Source: Symbiodinium sp. CCMP2592 (lineage: Eukaryota > Sar > Dinophyceae > Suessiales > Symbiodiniaceae). From it: a DNA stretch of 64,000 nt. A program made the translations under genes and the position numbers. Shown in pieces: positions 21,291 to 31,742 of this stretch; the first letter of the stretch is position 1, and each line of letters starts with the position of its first letter. The stretch spans positions 310,001 to 374,000 of the forward strand of contig CAJNDT010006129.1 of the NCBI GenBank assembly GCA_905221615.1, written 5' to 3'. Under the pieces are notes generated by a model. The model worked only from the letters and a program-made list of their open reading frames with translations, had not been told where the DNA came from and did no database searches.

Positions 21291-21714
21291 ATTTTTATAT
21301 TACATAGACGTGGCCTTGATTAGAAGCTGCACTCAGAGCAGTCATGCCAGTGCGGTCTACCAAGTCCTTGTTGGCAGACGCATCTAGTAGCAATCGAACA
21401 ACGTGGCCGTGGCCAGCATAAGAAGCTGCCAGCAGAGCAGTCATGCCACTGTTGTCTGACAGACCTTGTCATGACGACTAGCTCCTCTCAGAGCGTTGAT
21501 GCCTCTGTTGTTTGCCAGATTCGTGTCTGCAGACGCATCGAGAAGTATTTCAACAATTTCAACTTGGCCTGAATGGGAAGCTGACATCAGGGGAGTGATG
21601 CCAGCTTTGTCTGCCAAGTCCTTGTCGGCGGACGCATCAAGTAGCAACCGAACATATTTAACCTGGCCTTGATGAGTAGCTGCCTCCGGGGCAGTGTCAC
21701 CACTTCACTAGATA

Positions 21715-22499
21715 GGATTGTCAAGCCGCGGACAGCCAGCAGGCTTTTTCAGCTACAGGGGCTTCACGAGTACCGGTTTCGGCATCAAGCCTTGTTCAAC
21801 CCTCCCCTGGTGGCCAAATGCCTGCATAGCACAGGCGATGTTGGCTGCTTGTGAATTGTTTTTATAAAAACACTGACCCTCCCACCACCCTTTCAGTGTA
21901 GAGGTGCTACCTCCAGTTGTCATGGTAATGCAGTCGAAATGCATTTCGCTGTACAGTAAATGCCAAGTGCAAAGAAGTATCATGTTTGAAAATGCCTTTG
22001 AGCGCCCGAGCGTGTTTGCTGAAGCAACTCTTCAGGACTTTTGATGGAACAGAACTACTGTACTTCAGAACAAAGAAGAACTTTCTGTGCTCGGTGTTGC
22101 ATGACCGTCCACTGGCTTCGAGTTTAGCCAAGGTTTTGCGAATGGTGGCCCAAGTGTCTTGGAATGCATAACCTCTCATCGCCAGTCGTCGAGCGAAGAA
22201 CTGCAGATTTGACAATAGATCGCATCGAGATTTGTTGATTCTCCACATGCGGTAAGTTTCACCACGAATGATGCTGCTTGAAACCGAACTGGGATGGCAG
22301 CTAGCTTTTGGCAGATACAGGTATCTGTTCAGTGGCTTACGGAAAGCAGCCCCGTGCATAACCCCATTGCAGTGGGACAGCTGAACGTCGAGGAAGGCAA
22401 CGGAAGGTTCGCCGGACCTTCCGTTGCCTTCCTCGACGTTCAGCTGTCCCAATGCAATGGGGTTATGCACTGGGCTGCTTTCCGTAAGCCACTGAACAG
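21715..22499 (-). mobile_element. Penelope-like (or related) reverse transcriptase fragment inserted in the ankyrin gene
   Basis: The minus-strand frame at 21907-22430 reads FLDVQLSHCNGVMHGAAFRK, then YLYLPKASCHP, then IIRGETYRMWRINKS, then FARRLAMRGY. This succession (FLD-x-h...FRKP.N.YLYL...S.HP...S...GE..R) is typical of the region after the RT active site in Penelope-like elements. It is a 5'-truncated piece with no upstream RT motifs. Its 5' end carries an inverted duplicate of itself. The left edge is approximate, where ankyrin coding resumes. Confidence 0.7.
22325..22499. repeat. Near-perfect palindrome, arms about 84 bp
   Basis: The left arm, beginning CTGTTCAGTGGCTTACGG, is repeated inverted on the right, ending at 22499. 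Only a few mismatches and about 8 central bases (TCGCCGGA) separate the arms. It marks the 5' junction of the retroelement fragment. Confidence 0.9.
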
Positions 22500-23000
22500 T
22501 TGTCTGCCAAGTCCGTGTCGGCAGATGCATCAAGCACCAATCGAACAGTTTCAACCTGGCCTCTGACAGAATCAAACATCAGAGCAGTCGTGCCATATTT
22601 GTCTGCCAAGTCCTTGTCGGCAGACGCATCAAGTGGCAATCGAACAACTTCAACATAGCCTCCGAAAGAAGCTGCGATCAGGGGACGGTTGCCCTTTGTG
22701 TTGGAGGCAGCTGCAGCCATGCTTCGACTTCAGATGTGGAGCCGTTCAAGCAGTCACCAGCTCGTCCGCTTGTGTCTGGGATGCGGCAGAGTACGTAAGC
22801 ACCACGAGTTGTAGGTCCATGGGCGAGTCAAGCTCGACAGAATCGTCCACAGGGTTGCCACCGAGAAGCAGCCTTTGTCTGAATCGCGAAGGAAAGCCAT
22901 GTAGTCGATGCAGTCGCAGCTTCAGTTCCTTCACGTCCCTCAACACCCCAACCGGTATGCTGGCCACCTCTTCCCCTGACAGGATCCTGATGTGCAACAT

Positions 23001-23395
23001 TGCAGTGGGAGACTGCGCGGCACAAACTAGCGATCGGCTCTATGCTGCTTCTGCCGTGCAACAAGGAGACAAGTATCCAGCATCCTCCTCTTACTAAACC
23101 CTGACGCTGCAAGCTTTCTGAGTGCATGTGTTCCCCGTGGTGGTGCACGTTGTCCTGCTAACCCCCATAGCATCTCATCTTTTCTTCAGAGGCTTGAACC
23201 CGTGGGAGTTGGCTTGAGCCATAGCCATGTGGGTTCAGGGCTTAGGATTGTGTCTGGGGCCTGTGAGCTTTTGGGGTTTGGAAGTTCCGGATCCGCCTCA
23301 TCGCTGATCACCAGGATGTTGGGATGTTGGCGCACCAACTCGGCGATGGCCTGGCCGCGGCCAGCCGGAACTGTGCCAGAGTTCTGAGCAAGGAA
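23001..23395. other. Intergenic, nothing recognised
   Basis: This is upstream of the ankyrin pseudogene on its strand. No promoter motif or gene could be identified. Confidence 0.4.
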
Positions 23396-23502
23396 CCCAG
23401 AGACTCCAATATCCCTTAATTAAGGAAAATTCCTTACATCATATTGAGGATCCTACAAAATTTAAGGAATATTCCTTAATTAAGGATATTGGAGTCTCTG
23501 GG
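23396..23502. mobile_element. MITE-like element, family A, copy 1
   Basis: Inverted ends read CCCAGAGACTCCAATATCCC on both sides, around an AT-rich TTAATTAAGGAA core. It is flanked by AA on each side. Family A has eight copies in this window. Confidence 0.85.
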
Positions 23503-23605
23503 AACCCCCCCAAATCCTTAGCCCAGATAACCCCTGGACCATCCTTTGAGCCGTGGGCAACCATAACCACGAACCCGGAGATTTCGCCACAATCCCGAAT
23601 CCTCA

Positions 23606-23812
23606 CTTGGAGGGTCTTTAGGGGAGGTAATAAGTAGACTTATAAGTACCCTAAAAGGGACCCTAATTGGGGTTATGGTACTTATAAGTCCTTAAAATAA
23701 CCAGTTACTAAGTCCCCCTAAACCCTAAACCCTTATAGAATCCCTATAGATCCCTTTAAAGGGGCCCTTAAAAGGAACCCCTTATAGTTACTAAGTCCCC
23801 CGACACTCCAAG
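23606..23812. mobile_element. MITE-like element, family C, copy 1 (enlarged)
   Basis: It begins CTTGGAGGGTC and ends with the complement, with CA on both flanks. It shares with the copy at 30060 a core that reads TAAGTAGACTTATAAGTACC. An extra 80 bases of CCCTAAAC/TTTAAAGG repeat sit between a duplicated right end (CTAAGTCCCCC at about 23710 and 23791). Confidence 0.7.
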
Positions 23813-23886
23813 CATTCCTTCAACCCGAGACTCTGGACCTCAAGAACCGCTCAGGCCTGCGGGGCTTTCAGGACTCTGGGGTCCCA

Positions 23887-23941
23887 ACTTAGGTACGGCC
23901 CCCTTACAGTAAGAGTCTATAATAGGGCTACTATTAAGGTC

Positions 23942-23978
<37 letters not shown>

Positions 23979-24089
23979 ATCTATCTATCTATATATATAT
24001 ATATATATATATCTATCTATCTATATATATATATATATCTATATTATGAATATTATTCAACTATTACTGAGTGGGAGCCGTACCTAAGT
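23887..24089. mobile_element. MITE-like element, family H, swollen by TA/ATCT microsatellite
   Basis: Inverted ends read ACTTAGGTACGGC(C/T)CCC. The flanks read CCCA on both sides, suggesting a 4-5 bp target duplication. The middle (23950-24046) is a (TA)n/(ATCT)n microsatellite. Confidence 0.7.
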
Positions 24090-24204
24090 CCCAACAGTCT
24101 CTCTCGCACGGTGAGTCAGTGATCAAGGCTTCTTGCGCAGCAGAAGGCCAAAAGTTTGAAGTTACAGGTCTGGGAAGACGAGCCTGTGTCGTTTGGACAC
24201 CTGG

Positions 24205-24314
24205 TAGTGTAGGCACCTGATTAAGTAACCCTGGCCCTGTAACCCCAAAAAAGTAGGATTCATACTAAGCACCCTAGTAAGGACCCAAGGTTTCTTAGCC
24301 AGGGTCCTACATTA
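24205..24314. mobile_element. MITE-like element, family D, copy 1 (TA-flanked)
   Basis: Ends read GTGTAGG...ACCTGATTAAG on the left and the complement of ATGTAGGACCCTGGCTAAG on the right, with TA at both edges. It is related to the better preserved copy at 34480. Confidence 0.7.
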
Positions 24315-25016
24315 CATTGCTCGAACACAGATTTCGCAACATCAGGTTTAAGGGTTTGGGTTGAGGGATTAGCCTTGCTGAACTGCGTTTCGCGTTCAAG
24401 GTTTTTGGGTCTTCTTTTGACCCAGCGTCTAATGCAAGAGAAAGGCCCGTCATCATGAATAACGGAATGCCTGAAAACCGTGGCCGATTCTTGCACATGC
24501 CCCGAAAAAGCAGCATCCTATACCACAAACGAAACCCCACAAGCCTTTGCAGAACCGTTATATCCCTCATAGAGCCCTCAACCCCTAAACCCCCTGAAGC
24601 CCTGAAATCCAGAGAGGCCTCCAGCTCGGACTCTTCGAAGGCCTTGCCAGTGGGATTGTGCCTGGAACCGGCTCAGCGGCTTTCGTTTCACGGGAAATTC
24701 AGAAACGAGGCCCGAAATACGAGGAAGCGGGAGTAGGATCCTTACAATCTGTTGCCAAAAACGGAAGCCGTGACCATAAGAAACTTGGACCGTCTCTTGC
24801 ATTGCAAGGTGGGCGACTACCACCCGCTGCTCAAGGGTTTACAGTTGAGGGTGTTGGGTCTTTGAGCGGCTATGGAGTTTCGGGTTTACGTTGTAGCGTA
24901 AAGACAAGACATGGCAACTGCACGAGCCTGCAACTGGTGTGCCTGTTTAAGACTTCCCCGAACTCTCACCCCCAAACCCCTAACCCTCATACTTTAGACA
25001 ACGAGCCCTCATATAT

Positions 25017-25660
25017 AGGGTTTAGGGTTTAGGGTTTAGGGTTTAGGGTATACCCAAAGTAGCAGTGACCCCACTGTTCGCCCCCAAACCCACCAGGCCC
25101 CAGGCGGCGTGTTGACGATCAAGGCCGCCGTCTGCGGGCCCAAGGACGATGCCAGGGCCTCTTCGCTCTTTAAGGGCTTCAGGGTTTAGGGTTTAGGGGT
25201 TTAGGGAATTAGGGTTTAGGGTTTAGAGAATGCGAGTTTACGCTCTCCCAACTCGGACATGCCAGACGAGGTCTTTGGTGCGCGTCGGTTCTACAAACGG
25301 TTCCCTCGATCCCAACATGCATCACACAGCCACCAACACCAAGGTAATGCCACTCAGGACAGGATCAAAGTACGCCGTTTCGAATTCATCAAGGGAAGGC
25401 TTTGGGACACAACTGCAAAGAGCCAAGCTACGCTACAGTCTACCCCCAGTTCGGCATCCAACCAACTGAAAACAGCTACAACAGAAGGTGAAGCCGAGTT
25501 TAGGGTTTAAGGATTTAGGGTCTAGGGTTTAGGGGTTTAGGGTTGAGGAATTAAGGGGTTTAAGGATTTAGGATTTAGGAATTTACGCTCTCGCAACTCG
25601 GACTGGCCAAGGGTTTAGGGATTTAGGGATTTAGGGTTTGGGGTTTAGGGTTAGCAGGGC
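25017..25660. repeat. Interstitial telomeric-type (TTTAGGG)n arrays
   Basis: Exact TTTAGGG runs occur at about 25018-25047, 25185-25222, 25497-25560 and 25606-25650, separated by unique or dispersed-repeat sequence. Other runs lie at 19028, 23717, 27484, 28195, 28406, 30472, 31425, 31535, 32010, 34450, 36715-36800, 38250 and 44317. TTTAGGG is the plant-type telomere unit also found in dinoflagellates. As both flanks are ordinary sequence, this is not a chromosome end. Confidence 0.9.
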
Positions 25661-27480
25661 TTTGTGGCGGCTCTATACTGGGCACTGGCGAAGGCGTTCG
25701 TCTGAGAACTCCTACAGATACACATCTACGAGGGTGTTTCGTCAGGGAGGACTCCGCGGTGTAGTGTTTACGGTTTAGGATGAAGGAGACTCCCAGTGGA
25801 TGCGGGGAAATTGGCTCAGTTTACTGCTGACGAACATGGGGCGGAGGGCTTCGGATGTCAAGGTGGGGCCGTCTGCAAATGAGGGTTGAGGGTGAGTGTA
25901 ATGCTTCAGAGCTGTCCACTGTCAAATCGTCGAGTAGATCTCGGGTTGCCTAAGCTTTGCAAGTTCTGCCAGATCACCTCAAGGACCTGATGCCAGGAGT
26001 GGCCGAGCACCTAGTCCGCTGACTTACTTACTTCAATCCTCCGGCAGCCCGCTGGCGGATTTCAAGACTCAACCCCTCAACAATTTCATCCATCAAAAAA
26101 TTCGTGTCCCCTTCAACTACACTCCCTCCCCGGCGTTGCCCACCTCGATATCCAGCTCGAAAGAATGCTTGGCCTCAACTGCGTTTTGCGCTTCAGCCCG
26201 GTCTTATGCTTCTGCAGCTTTCTGTACATTCCCTTGTGTTCGTTTCTGAAACCCAGAGAGCCCAATACTCCTTAATTAGGGAATATAGCTGAAATCAGGA
26301 TATGGATCCCCGTATGGAAAGTATATTCCTTCATAAAGGGGTATTGGACTCTCTGGGAATATCTGCACTCGTTCTCCACACCTTCCAGCCTCCTGGGACC
26401 CTTGAAACTGCGTCTCCAGGATGTAAAGCTGAAGGCCTTCATGCCTTTAGAAGGGGGGGCCTTAACAAATCGAAGAGGGTCTTTGGCATAGTAGAACTGA
26501 AAGAGGGAATGATATCCGCCGAGGCCGGCCTGGGTCTAACTTGGCTCCAAGGAACATGTTTTGCTGCCCCATCCCTTGTCCCCTCCACCCGCCTCCTCCC
26601 TCCCCGCTGCCCTAACTTCTTCGCAAGCTCTGCCCCGCCGCAGCGACCGTCCCCGAGGCGGCTCTCATGCATGCACTGCTTGTGATGAACATGCTGCTTG
26701 AGGCCTCCGGACAGCCTACAAAGTCAGGCTCGTGAAATGCCCTTCTAACATCTTCAGACTCTCTTGCTCGAACAAAACTGCGCACTCCCAAACGCCCATC
26801 AACACGATTGAAACCCTCGAGGTGAATGAAAAGTATGACGCACAGGCGCTTGGAACAAGCGAATCCATGTTTCCCTAGACCCAACATGACCCAACCTACG
26901 TTACCGCATGAACCCAGTCCGCAGGCCTCGTCGAAACGTAGCGGAACACTGCGGAAGTCGGCTCCCAAGCCGTGCGCCTCGTGCAGACGCGCTGAGCCGC
27001 CGAGGTTGAGGTTTTCTGGGTTTTCCTTGGTTTTTTTGCCACCCGCCCAGCTGAACATGTCCTTGGCTTAGGAATCAGAGCTTCTGCACAGGTTGCGAGG
27101 AGGAAGCGATGCGAGGTACTTGAAGCGTACGAGACGGCTTGAGATTCGTCATGTCTGGCAAGCGAAGTGTATCACCGCGGTTGGCAAAGTGATAATCTGC
27201 ATGCACTGATGCTTTGTGAAGTTTCTAGGGTTCAGGGCCGTGTAAGATTATAGGCTCACCCAGCGGTCAACTTGCTAAGCTCAAGAACCACAGACGGTAA
27301 TCCTAGCTCAGCACCACAATGGCACTATCTGTATCCAGGGATGTCTAGAACGGCCCAAATCGTGTCCCACGGTCGCTGGTGAAGCTATGGACTCAAACAC
27401 GACACCAAGTCGAAAAAACTGCTTTAAATACGAACACAGGATATGATAATTTGCCAGGACTAGGCTGACAGACTTGGTCA
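25661..27480. other. Intergenic, no supported gene
   Basis: Apart from the family A element at 26252-26357 nothing could be assigned. A minus-strand open frame at 26612-27058 (148 codons) has no recognisable family. Confidence 0.4.
26252..26357. mobile_element. MITE-like element, family A, copy 2
   Basis: Ends read CCCAGAGAGCCCAATACTCC and the complement of CCCAGAGAGTCCAATACCCC, with AA on both flanks and the shared inner word GAATATAGCT. Confidence 0.85.
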
Positions 27481-27720
27481 CGTTTAGGGTTTAGGGTTCA
27501 GGGTCTTCGGCTTTCCACTCGTTCCAGCCTATGCGAGGCTCTTCGATGCCACTGCTCTCTGCACGAACCCCCTTTGCACGTTGGAAATGGGCATCCGCAG
27601 ACGGACGAGACCAAGGGCCATCTCCGCCACCCTGCCCTGCTCGAGCCCACGTTCCGCAGGTGGGGTGATGCCGAAGAGAGTTGTCACTACTCCTTAGTCT
27701 ATCCTGGGAAGGAGCAGCCC

Positions 27721-27723
27721 CAG

Positions 27724-27758
<35 letters not shown>

Positions 27759-28029
27759 AAAAAGCAGGAGTAGCGGTGGTGTCAGCAGTCGTCGTCCTCT
27801 CCATCGTCGTCGTGGTGGTGGCACTTTTTTGTCACCCACGTGGCACGCCTCTGACAGCTCCGCGGGGACTTAACTGGTAACTAGTCACAACGGATCTCAA
27901 GTAGCAGTGGTGGTAGCAGTAACAGTAGCAGTAGCAGCAGCAGCAGCAGCAGTAGTTGTAGTAGCAGCAGCAGCAGGAGTAGTAGTAGTAGTAGTAGTAG
28001 TTGTTGTTGTTGTTGTTGTAGTAGTAGTG

Positions 28030-28070
<41 letters not shown>

Positions 28071-28102
28071 TGTAGTAGTAGTAGTAGTAGTAGTAGGTAG
28101 AA
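27721..28102. repeat. (CAG)n and (TAG/CAG)n trinucleotide arrays
   Basis: There are about ten CAG units at 27727-27757, and a longer array of CAG, TAG and TTG triplets at 27904-28102, separated by about 150 bases of ordinary sequence. The long Tyr, Leu and Val open frames here are repeat translations. Confidence 0.95.
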
Positions 28103-28189
28103 ATAGTTATAGTAATAGTTGTCGGCACCCACTTCTCCTTCATCACCTTGTCTGCTACTGGACTCCAGTCTAGCCAGACTCCGAAACCG

Positions 28190-28430
28190 CCTAAACCCTA
28201 AACCCCTAAAACCCTAAACACAAAACCCCTTTAGATCCCTTAAAGGAACTTAAACCCCTATAGATCCCTCAAAGGAACCTAAACCCCCATAGATCCCTCA
28301 AAGGAACCCCTATAAATACCCGTCAAAGGAACCCAACATTGGTCGCAGGACGAAGGCCGATGGCTTTGAAACCCTGCAAACGTGTTTGCCGACTTCTTAA
28401 GAAGCCGGTTTAGGGTTTAGGGTTTAGGAA
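28190..28430. repeat. Telomeric-type units plus tandem AGATCCCTYAAAGGAACC repeat
   Basis: CCCTAAACCCCTAAAACCC leads into four near-identical units of roughly 30 bases (28228-28338), each containing TAGATCCCT(T/C)AAAGGAAC. A TTTAGGG run follows at 28406-28428. Confidence 0.85.
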
Positions 28431-28529
28431 GACTTAAACCGAACCCAAAACGCAGAAGCCTTATGTCGATCCAGCACAATAACCGCATCATAGTCCAGTA
28501 TCAATCAGAACATTGTTGGGAGGCTACTC

Positions 28530-28720
28530 TAGAAGACTGTATTAGGCTATGTTATACCCAGCTTTGTTATACTGTACTCCTGTATACTACAATATGCTAC
28601 ATTATAGAGTACTATAATTAATATACTCTACTTTACCATACCATATTGTACTGTCGTAAAATATGTTGTGCTATACTACTATACTGCTACTATGATATAT
28701 TATACCTTACTATCATGGGG
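28530..28720. repeat. AT-rich degenerate TATACTA-type repeat
   Basis: Words such as TATACTA, TATGTTATAC and CTATACTACT recur without exact periodicity. Similar patches occur at 31868-31950 and 42640-42800. Confidence 0.6.
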
Positions 28721-29837
28721 CCTGGGAACGGTAAAGCTCGAAGAAAGGCTCCAGGGCGACGATCCTCAGGGTTTGGGCTTTCAAGGCTTCAAGGCTTATG
28801 TAGGTTTCGACTCGCACACTCGCTCTCGCAGGCACGGCTTATGTAGGTTTAGGATTTAGGGTAGGGGTGTGAGGCTTGGCCTTTTGAGGATTTACGGGTT
28901 TCGGACTGGGTTGGCTTGGGATTTCCGAGAATTCGAGCGAAACGGCATACGTCTGGGTGCTGGGCTGGGGTGTAGGGCTGAGCACTTAGAGGCAGGTCGG
29001 GCGAGGGATGAACGTCTCCACGTCTGCCCAAGAAGCATCTCACATGCAAGTGTTGAATGGGGTCTAGAAACAGGCCATGGAAGGCTCAAAGTTTCCCGCT
29101 TTCAGAGACTTAAGGCTCTGAGACCATGTAAGGTATTCGGAGTACTCAGCTTCAGCTTTGTATTTAATGGCTTGGCATACTCGTCAGGATTCTGTTCGCG
29201 CTCCTGGTCATTCTCGGCATCCTCACCCCGGTAGGGACGGAGGGCCCGGGTGCCCGATGAACGCTACCAAGCTTCCTCTCAAGCTTTTGGCGGATAAACC
29301 TCGAGAATAAGAGCCCGAAGTGCAATACGAGAGCTCAGAGACATCATCCCCGCAGAGTGTTGCCGTCTCCAAGCTCGAAGAGCGACAGAAGGGCCAAGCA
29401 GAGAAAAGGCTTTGGCGTGGAGGACTGAAGACAAAATCAATAACCCAAGCGCGGGACTCAAACATTTCTGCATGCTTCTGACTGACAGGTTGGTGTCCGA
29501 AGGATAGTTTGAGCTTGCGACCTAGGCTTAAGGGCCAAAAAACCAGGTCACTAGGCAAGACACTCATCGTTGAATCACCGCCGGAAGGCCCAAGACCAAA
29601 ACTCAAAACCCATATCCAGAAACCCTAAACCCAGCAAATCCGGTAAATTCGTACGACGCGGGGAAGGCCGCTGGGTCAAAACCTGAGACACTGGAACATC
29701 TTCGAAAGTGGAGTTTCAGAACATACCCCACCCCGACTTGCCCGGTCAGCGACCCGTAGAATCCCCAACAGACGAACCCCCCTCCAACAAAAAAACAAAC
29801 CGAACTCCAAGCGAACGCAACAAAGCCAGAAAATCTT
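28721..29837. other. Intergenic, no supported gene
   Basis: A minus-strand frame of 127 codons at 29223-29606 and smaller frames show no family signature. Confidence 0.4.
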
Positions 29838-29947
29838 CCCAGAGAGCCCAATACCCCTTAATTAACGAATATAGCTTAAATCATAATATGAATACCCTTA
29901 TCATTTAAGGTATATTCCTGTAATTAAGGGATATTGGGCTCTCTGGG
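29838..29947. mobile_element. MITE-like element, family A, copy 3
   Basis: Inverted ends read CCCAGAGAGCCCAATA, nearly perfect, with TT on both flanks. The inner half shares GAATATAGCTTAAATCATAA with copy 5. Confidence 0.88.
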
Positions 29948-30059
29948 TTCCTCTTCAGGCAGCCCTGAAAAGAGGCGAGGCGCTCTCTCGCTTCGGGAGA
30001 CCGCGACAAGGCCGCCTCGCCACTTCCCGGTTTGAGGTCTATCTTACCTTTGGTTAGTA

Positions 30060-30190
30060 CTTGGAGGTCGGGGGACTTAGTAAGTAGGTAGTAAGTAGAC
30101 TTATAAGTACCCTAGAAGGGACTCTAATTGGGGTTATTGTACTTATAAGTCCTTAAAATAACCAGTTGCTAAGTCCCCCGACCCTCCAAG
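30060..30190. mobile_element. MITE-like element, family C, copy 2, nested
   Basis: Ends read CTTGGAGGTCGGGGGACTTA on the left and the complement of CTTGGAGGGTCGGGGGACTT on the right, with TA at both edges (30058-30059 and 30191-30192). It sits between the left end of a TTACCTTTGG palindrome (30044-30059) and a half copy of family E (30193-30220). Confidence 0.82.
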
Positions 30191-30269
30191 TAGGGACCTT
30201 GATTTTGACAACCACCCAGATAGTTGGGGCTTCCGGGCCCCTGAAGCCTGAACCCCTGCCATGGAATTA

Positions 30270-30360
30270 CTTACCTTTGGTTAGTAGGGAATGCAAGAAT
30301 GGTAGTAATAGTAGTTATAACTGTACCCCATTCCTCCATTCCCTACTAACCAAAGGTAAG
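30270..30360. mobile_element. Short palindromic element with perfect 24-bp arms (family I)
   Basis: The left arm (30270-30293) begins CTTACCTTTGGTTAGTAGGG. The right arm (30337-30360) is its exact complement, with 43 bases between. The same left-arm sequence occurs at 30043-30059. Confidence 0.8.
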
Positions 30361-31629
30361 CTATACAAGGCTTAGAGTATAGGGGTTTGGGGTTTAGGGT
30401 TTTCGTCCCTCACTCTGGAATTGAGAGGCAAGGCTCCGCGCGAGTCCACACTTCAAGCTACTCACATCGTTTAGGGTTTAGGGTTTCAAGGTGTTTTAGG
30501 GTTGGCGGTGGAACTTGGTTTTGGTTCAGGCTGTAAGTCGTGGGCTTGTTAAGGTCCGTTGCTGAGTTGATAAGCCCCACAAAGTGTACACTTTCAGCCT
30601 TATAGTGGGTTAATATTATCGCAAAAAGTGTAAAGTGTATCCACTCAGCTACTAAGAGGTTGGAGTTTTGCTTTAGGCACGGAGTGGTGAAGGCTTCGGC
30701 CTTGTGCGATTGGCAGAGTTTCGTGGGGCTACAAGCCATACGTTGAGCTCGGCGGTGGTTCGCGATGTGAAGCAAGTATAGGTGTTCATCATCCGATGTA
30801 TATGCCCACGGCATTCACAAGGAGCACTATATACGTATATGGAAACGGCAATATAGGCCCTACGGCACTTCAAGTTCTGCATCTAGGATGACGTGGAGGT
30901 TGCTCTCGCTTCCTTTTTTGGGGGGCTTATGGTTTGTGATTTTGGGTTTGGGGTTTTGGATCTTTTGCTTGAGCTGTTAGCTTTTGGGTTTCGGGTAAAG
31001 TTTGGTGTTTAGACTCAAGCTGAGGTTACTGCTTCGGTGGACATTCAGTAAGACGTGGGATTCGGGCGTCTGCATTCTCTGGTCTTTGACATGTGAATGC
31101 AGGGCAATCCTCCGACTGTCCGGCAACAATCCTGATCAAATCCTGTAAACCGTATAGTAGAAGCAAGAAAGTGGAACATGGCTTTGGGAGGATTAGTGCT
31201 AGGATGCCTGGTATTACCTTCAAGGCATCAGGATGATGATGATGATGATGATGCTTGACTTTATGGCTTCTACTATAAGCCCCAAAAGCCTGAACCCTGA
31301 GGGCGGTCCCTCTGCAGCCTTAGAAGATCCATGATACTCGGCCCAACACTTCTCGAAAAAGCAACATCCACATTTCCTCCGTGGTTTTTGGAGGAACACC
31401 AGAGGAGAAAGAAAACGAAGAAGAAACCCTAAACCCTAAACCCTAAACTCTAAACCATAATAGGGACAGCACAAGGGGAGGAGAATGACGACGGAGCGGA
31501 GGATGAGCTTTACCATCCTTGCCGTCATCACCGCGGTTTAGGGTTTAGGGTTTAGGGAGCACAACATCTTTTTGCTTCTCACACCGGCCAATACACGAGA
31601 ATAACTAACTAATTGCTACTACCTCACAT
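30361..31629. other. Intergenic with short telomeric-type runs
   Basis: TTTAGGG or CCCTAAA runs occur at 30472-30486, 31425-31447 and 31535-31556, and a (GAT)n microsatellite at 31229-31253. No gene was identified. Confidence 0.5.
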
Positions 31630-31742
31630 GGGAGTTTCCGAAATTTAGGAGTACCCTTTTTTGGGGGTCCTTATAATGAGGATCCTACTATTTAGGGTAC
31701 TACATTAGGGTCCCCTAGTTTTCGGAAACCCTCACATCCCAA
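31630..31742. mobile_element. MITE-like element, family B, copy 1
   Basis: Inverted ends read GGGAGTTTCCGAAA and AGGGTTTCCGAAAA, with CACAT duplicated on both flanks (31625-31629 and 31743-31747). Confidence 0.82.

Larger units (their letters stand above)
21291..23000 (-). pseudogene. Ubiquitin-like/ankyrin-repeat gene, broken and interrupted
   Basis: The 5' end (ATG at 23000) encodes MLHIRILSGEEVASIPVG followed by LKLRLHRLHGFPSRFRQRLL, an N-terminal ubiquitin-like module often seen ahead of ankyrin repeats in dinoflagellate proteins. A frame break follows at about 22746, where the remains of NGSTSEVEAWLQLPPTQRA can be read in another frame. Ankyrin repeats then follow, with the recurring phrase LLDASADKDLAD (22700-22500). 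A retroelement fragment interrupts (22499 to about 21715), and more repeats continue to 21300 with another frame break near 21460. Ankyrin repeats are protein-binding modules. The breaks mark it as a pseudogene in this assembly. The array of CTA triplets begins where the repeats end. Confidence 0.8.

Noticed and set aside
20999-21292. Poly-Val/Ala frame
   Set aside because: It is a translation of the CTA triplet array.
25017-25660. True telomere or chromosome end
   Set aside because: The arrays are short, interrupted and flanked by non-telomeric sequence for tens of kilobases on both sides.
30560-30660. Possible palindromic element with AAAGTGTACACTTT
   Set aside because: The inverted matches are short and misaligned, with no flank duplication.
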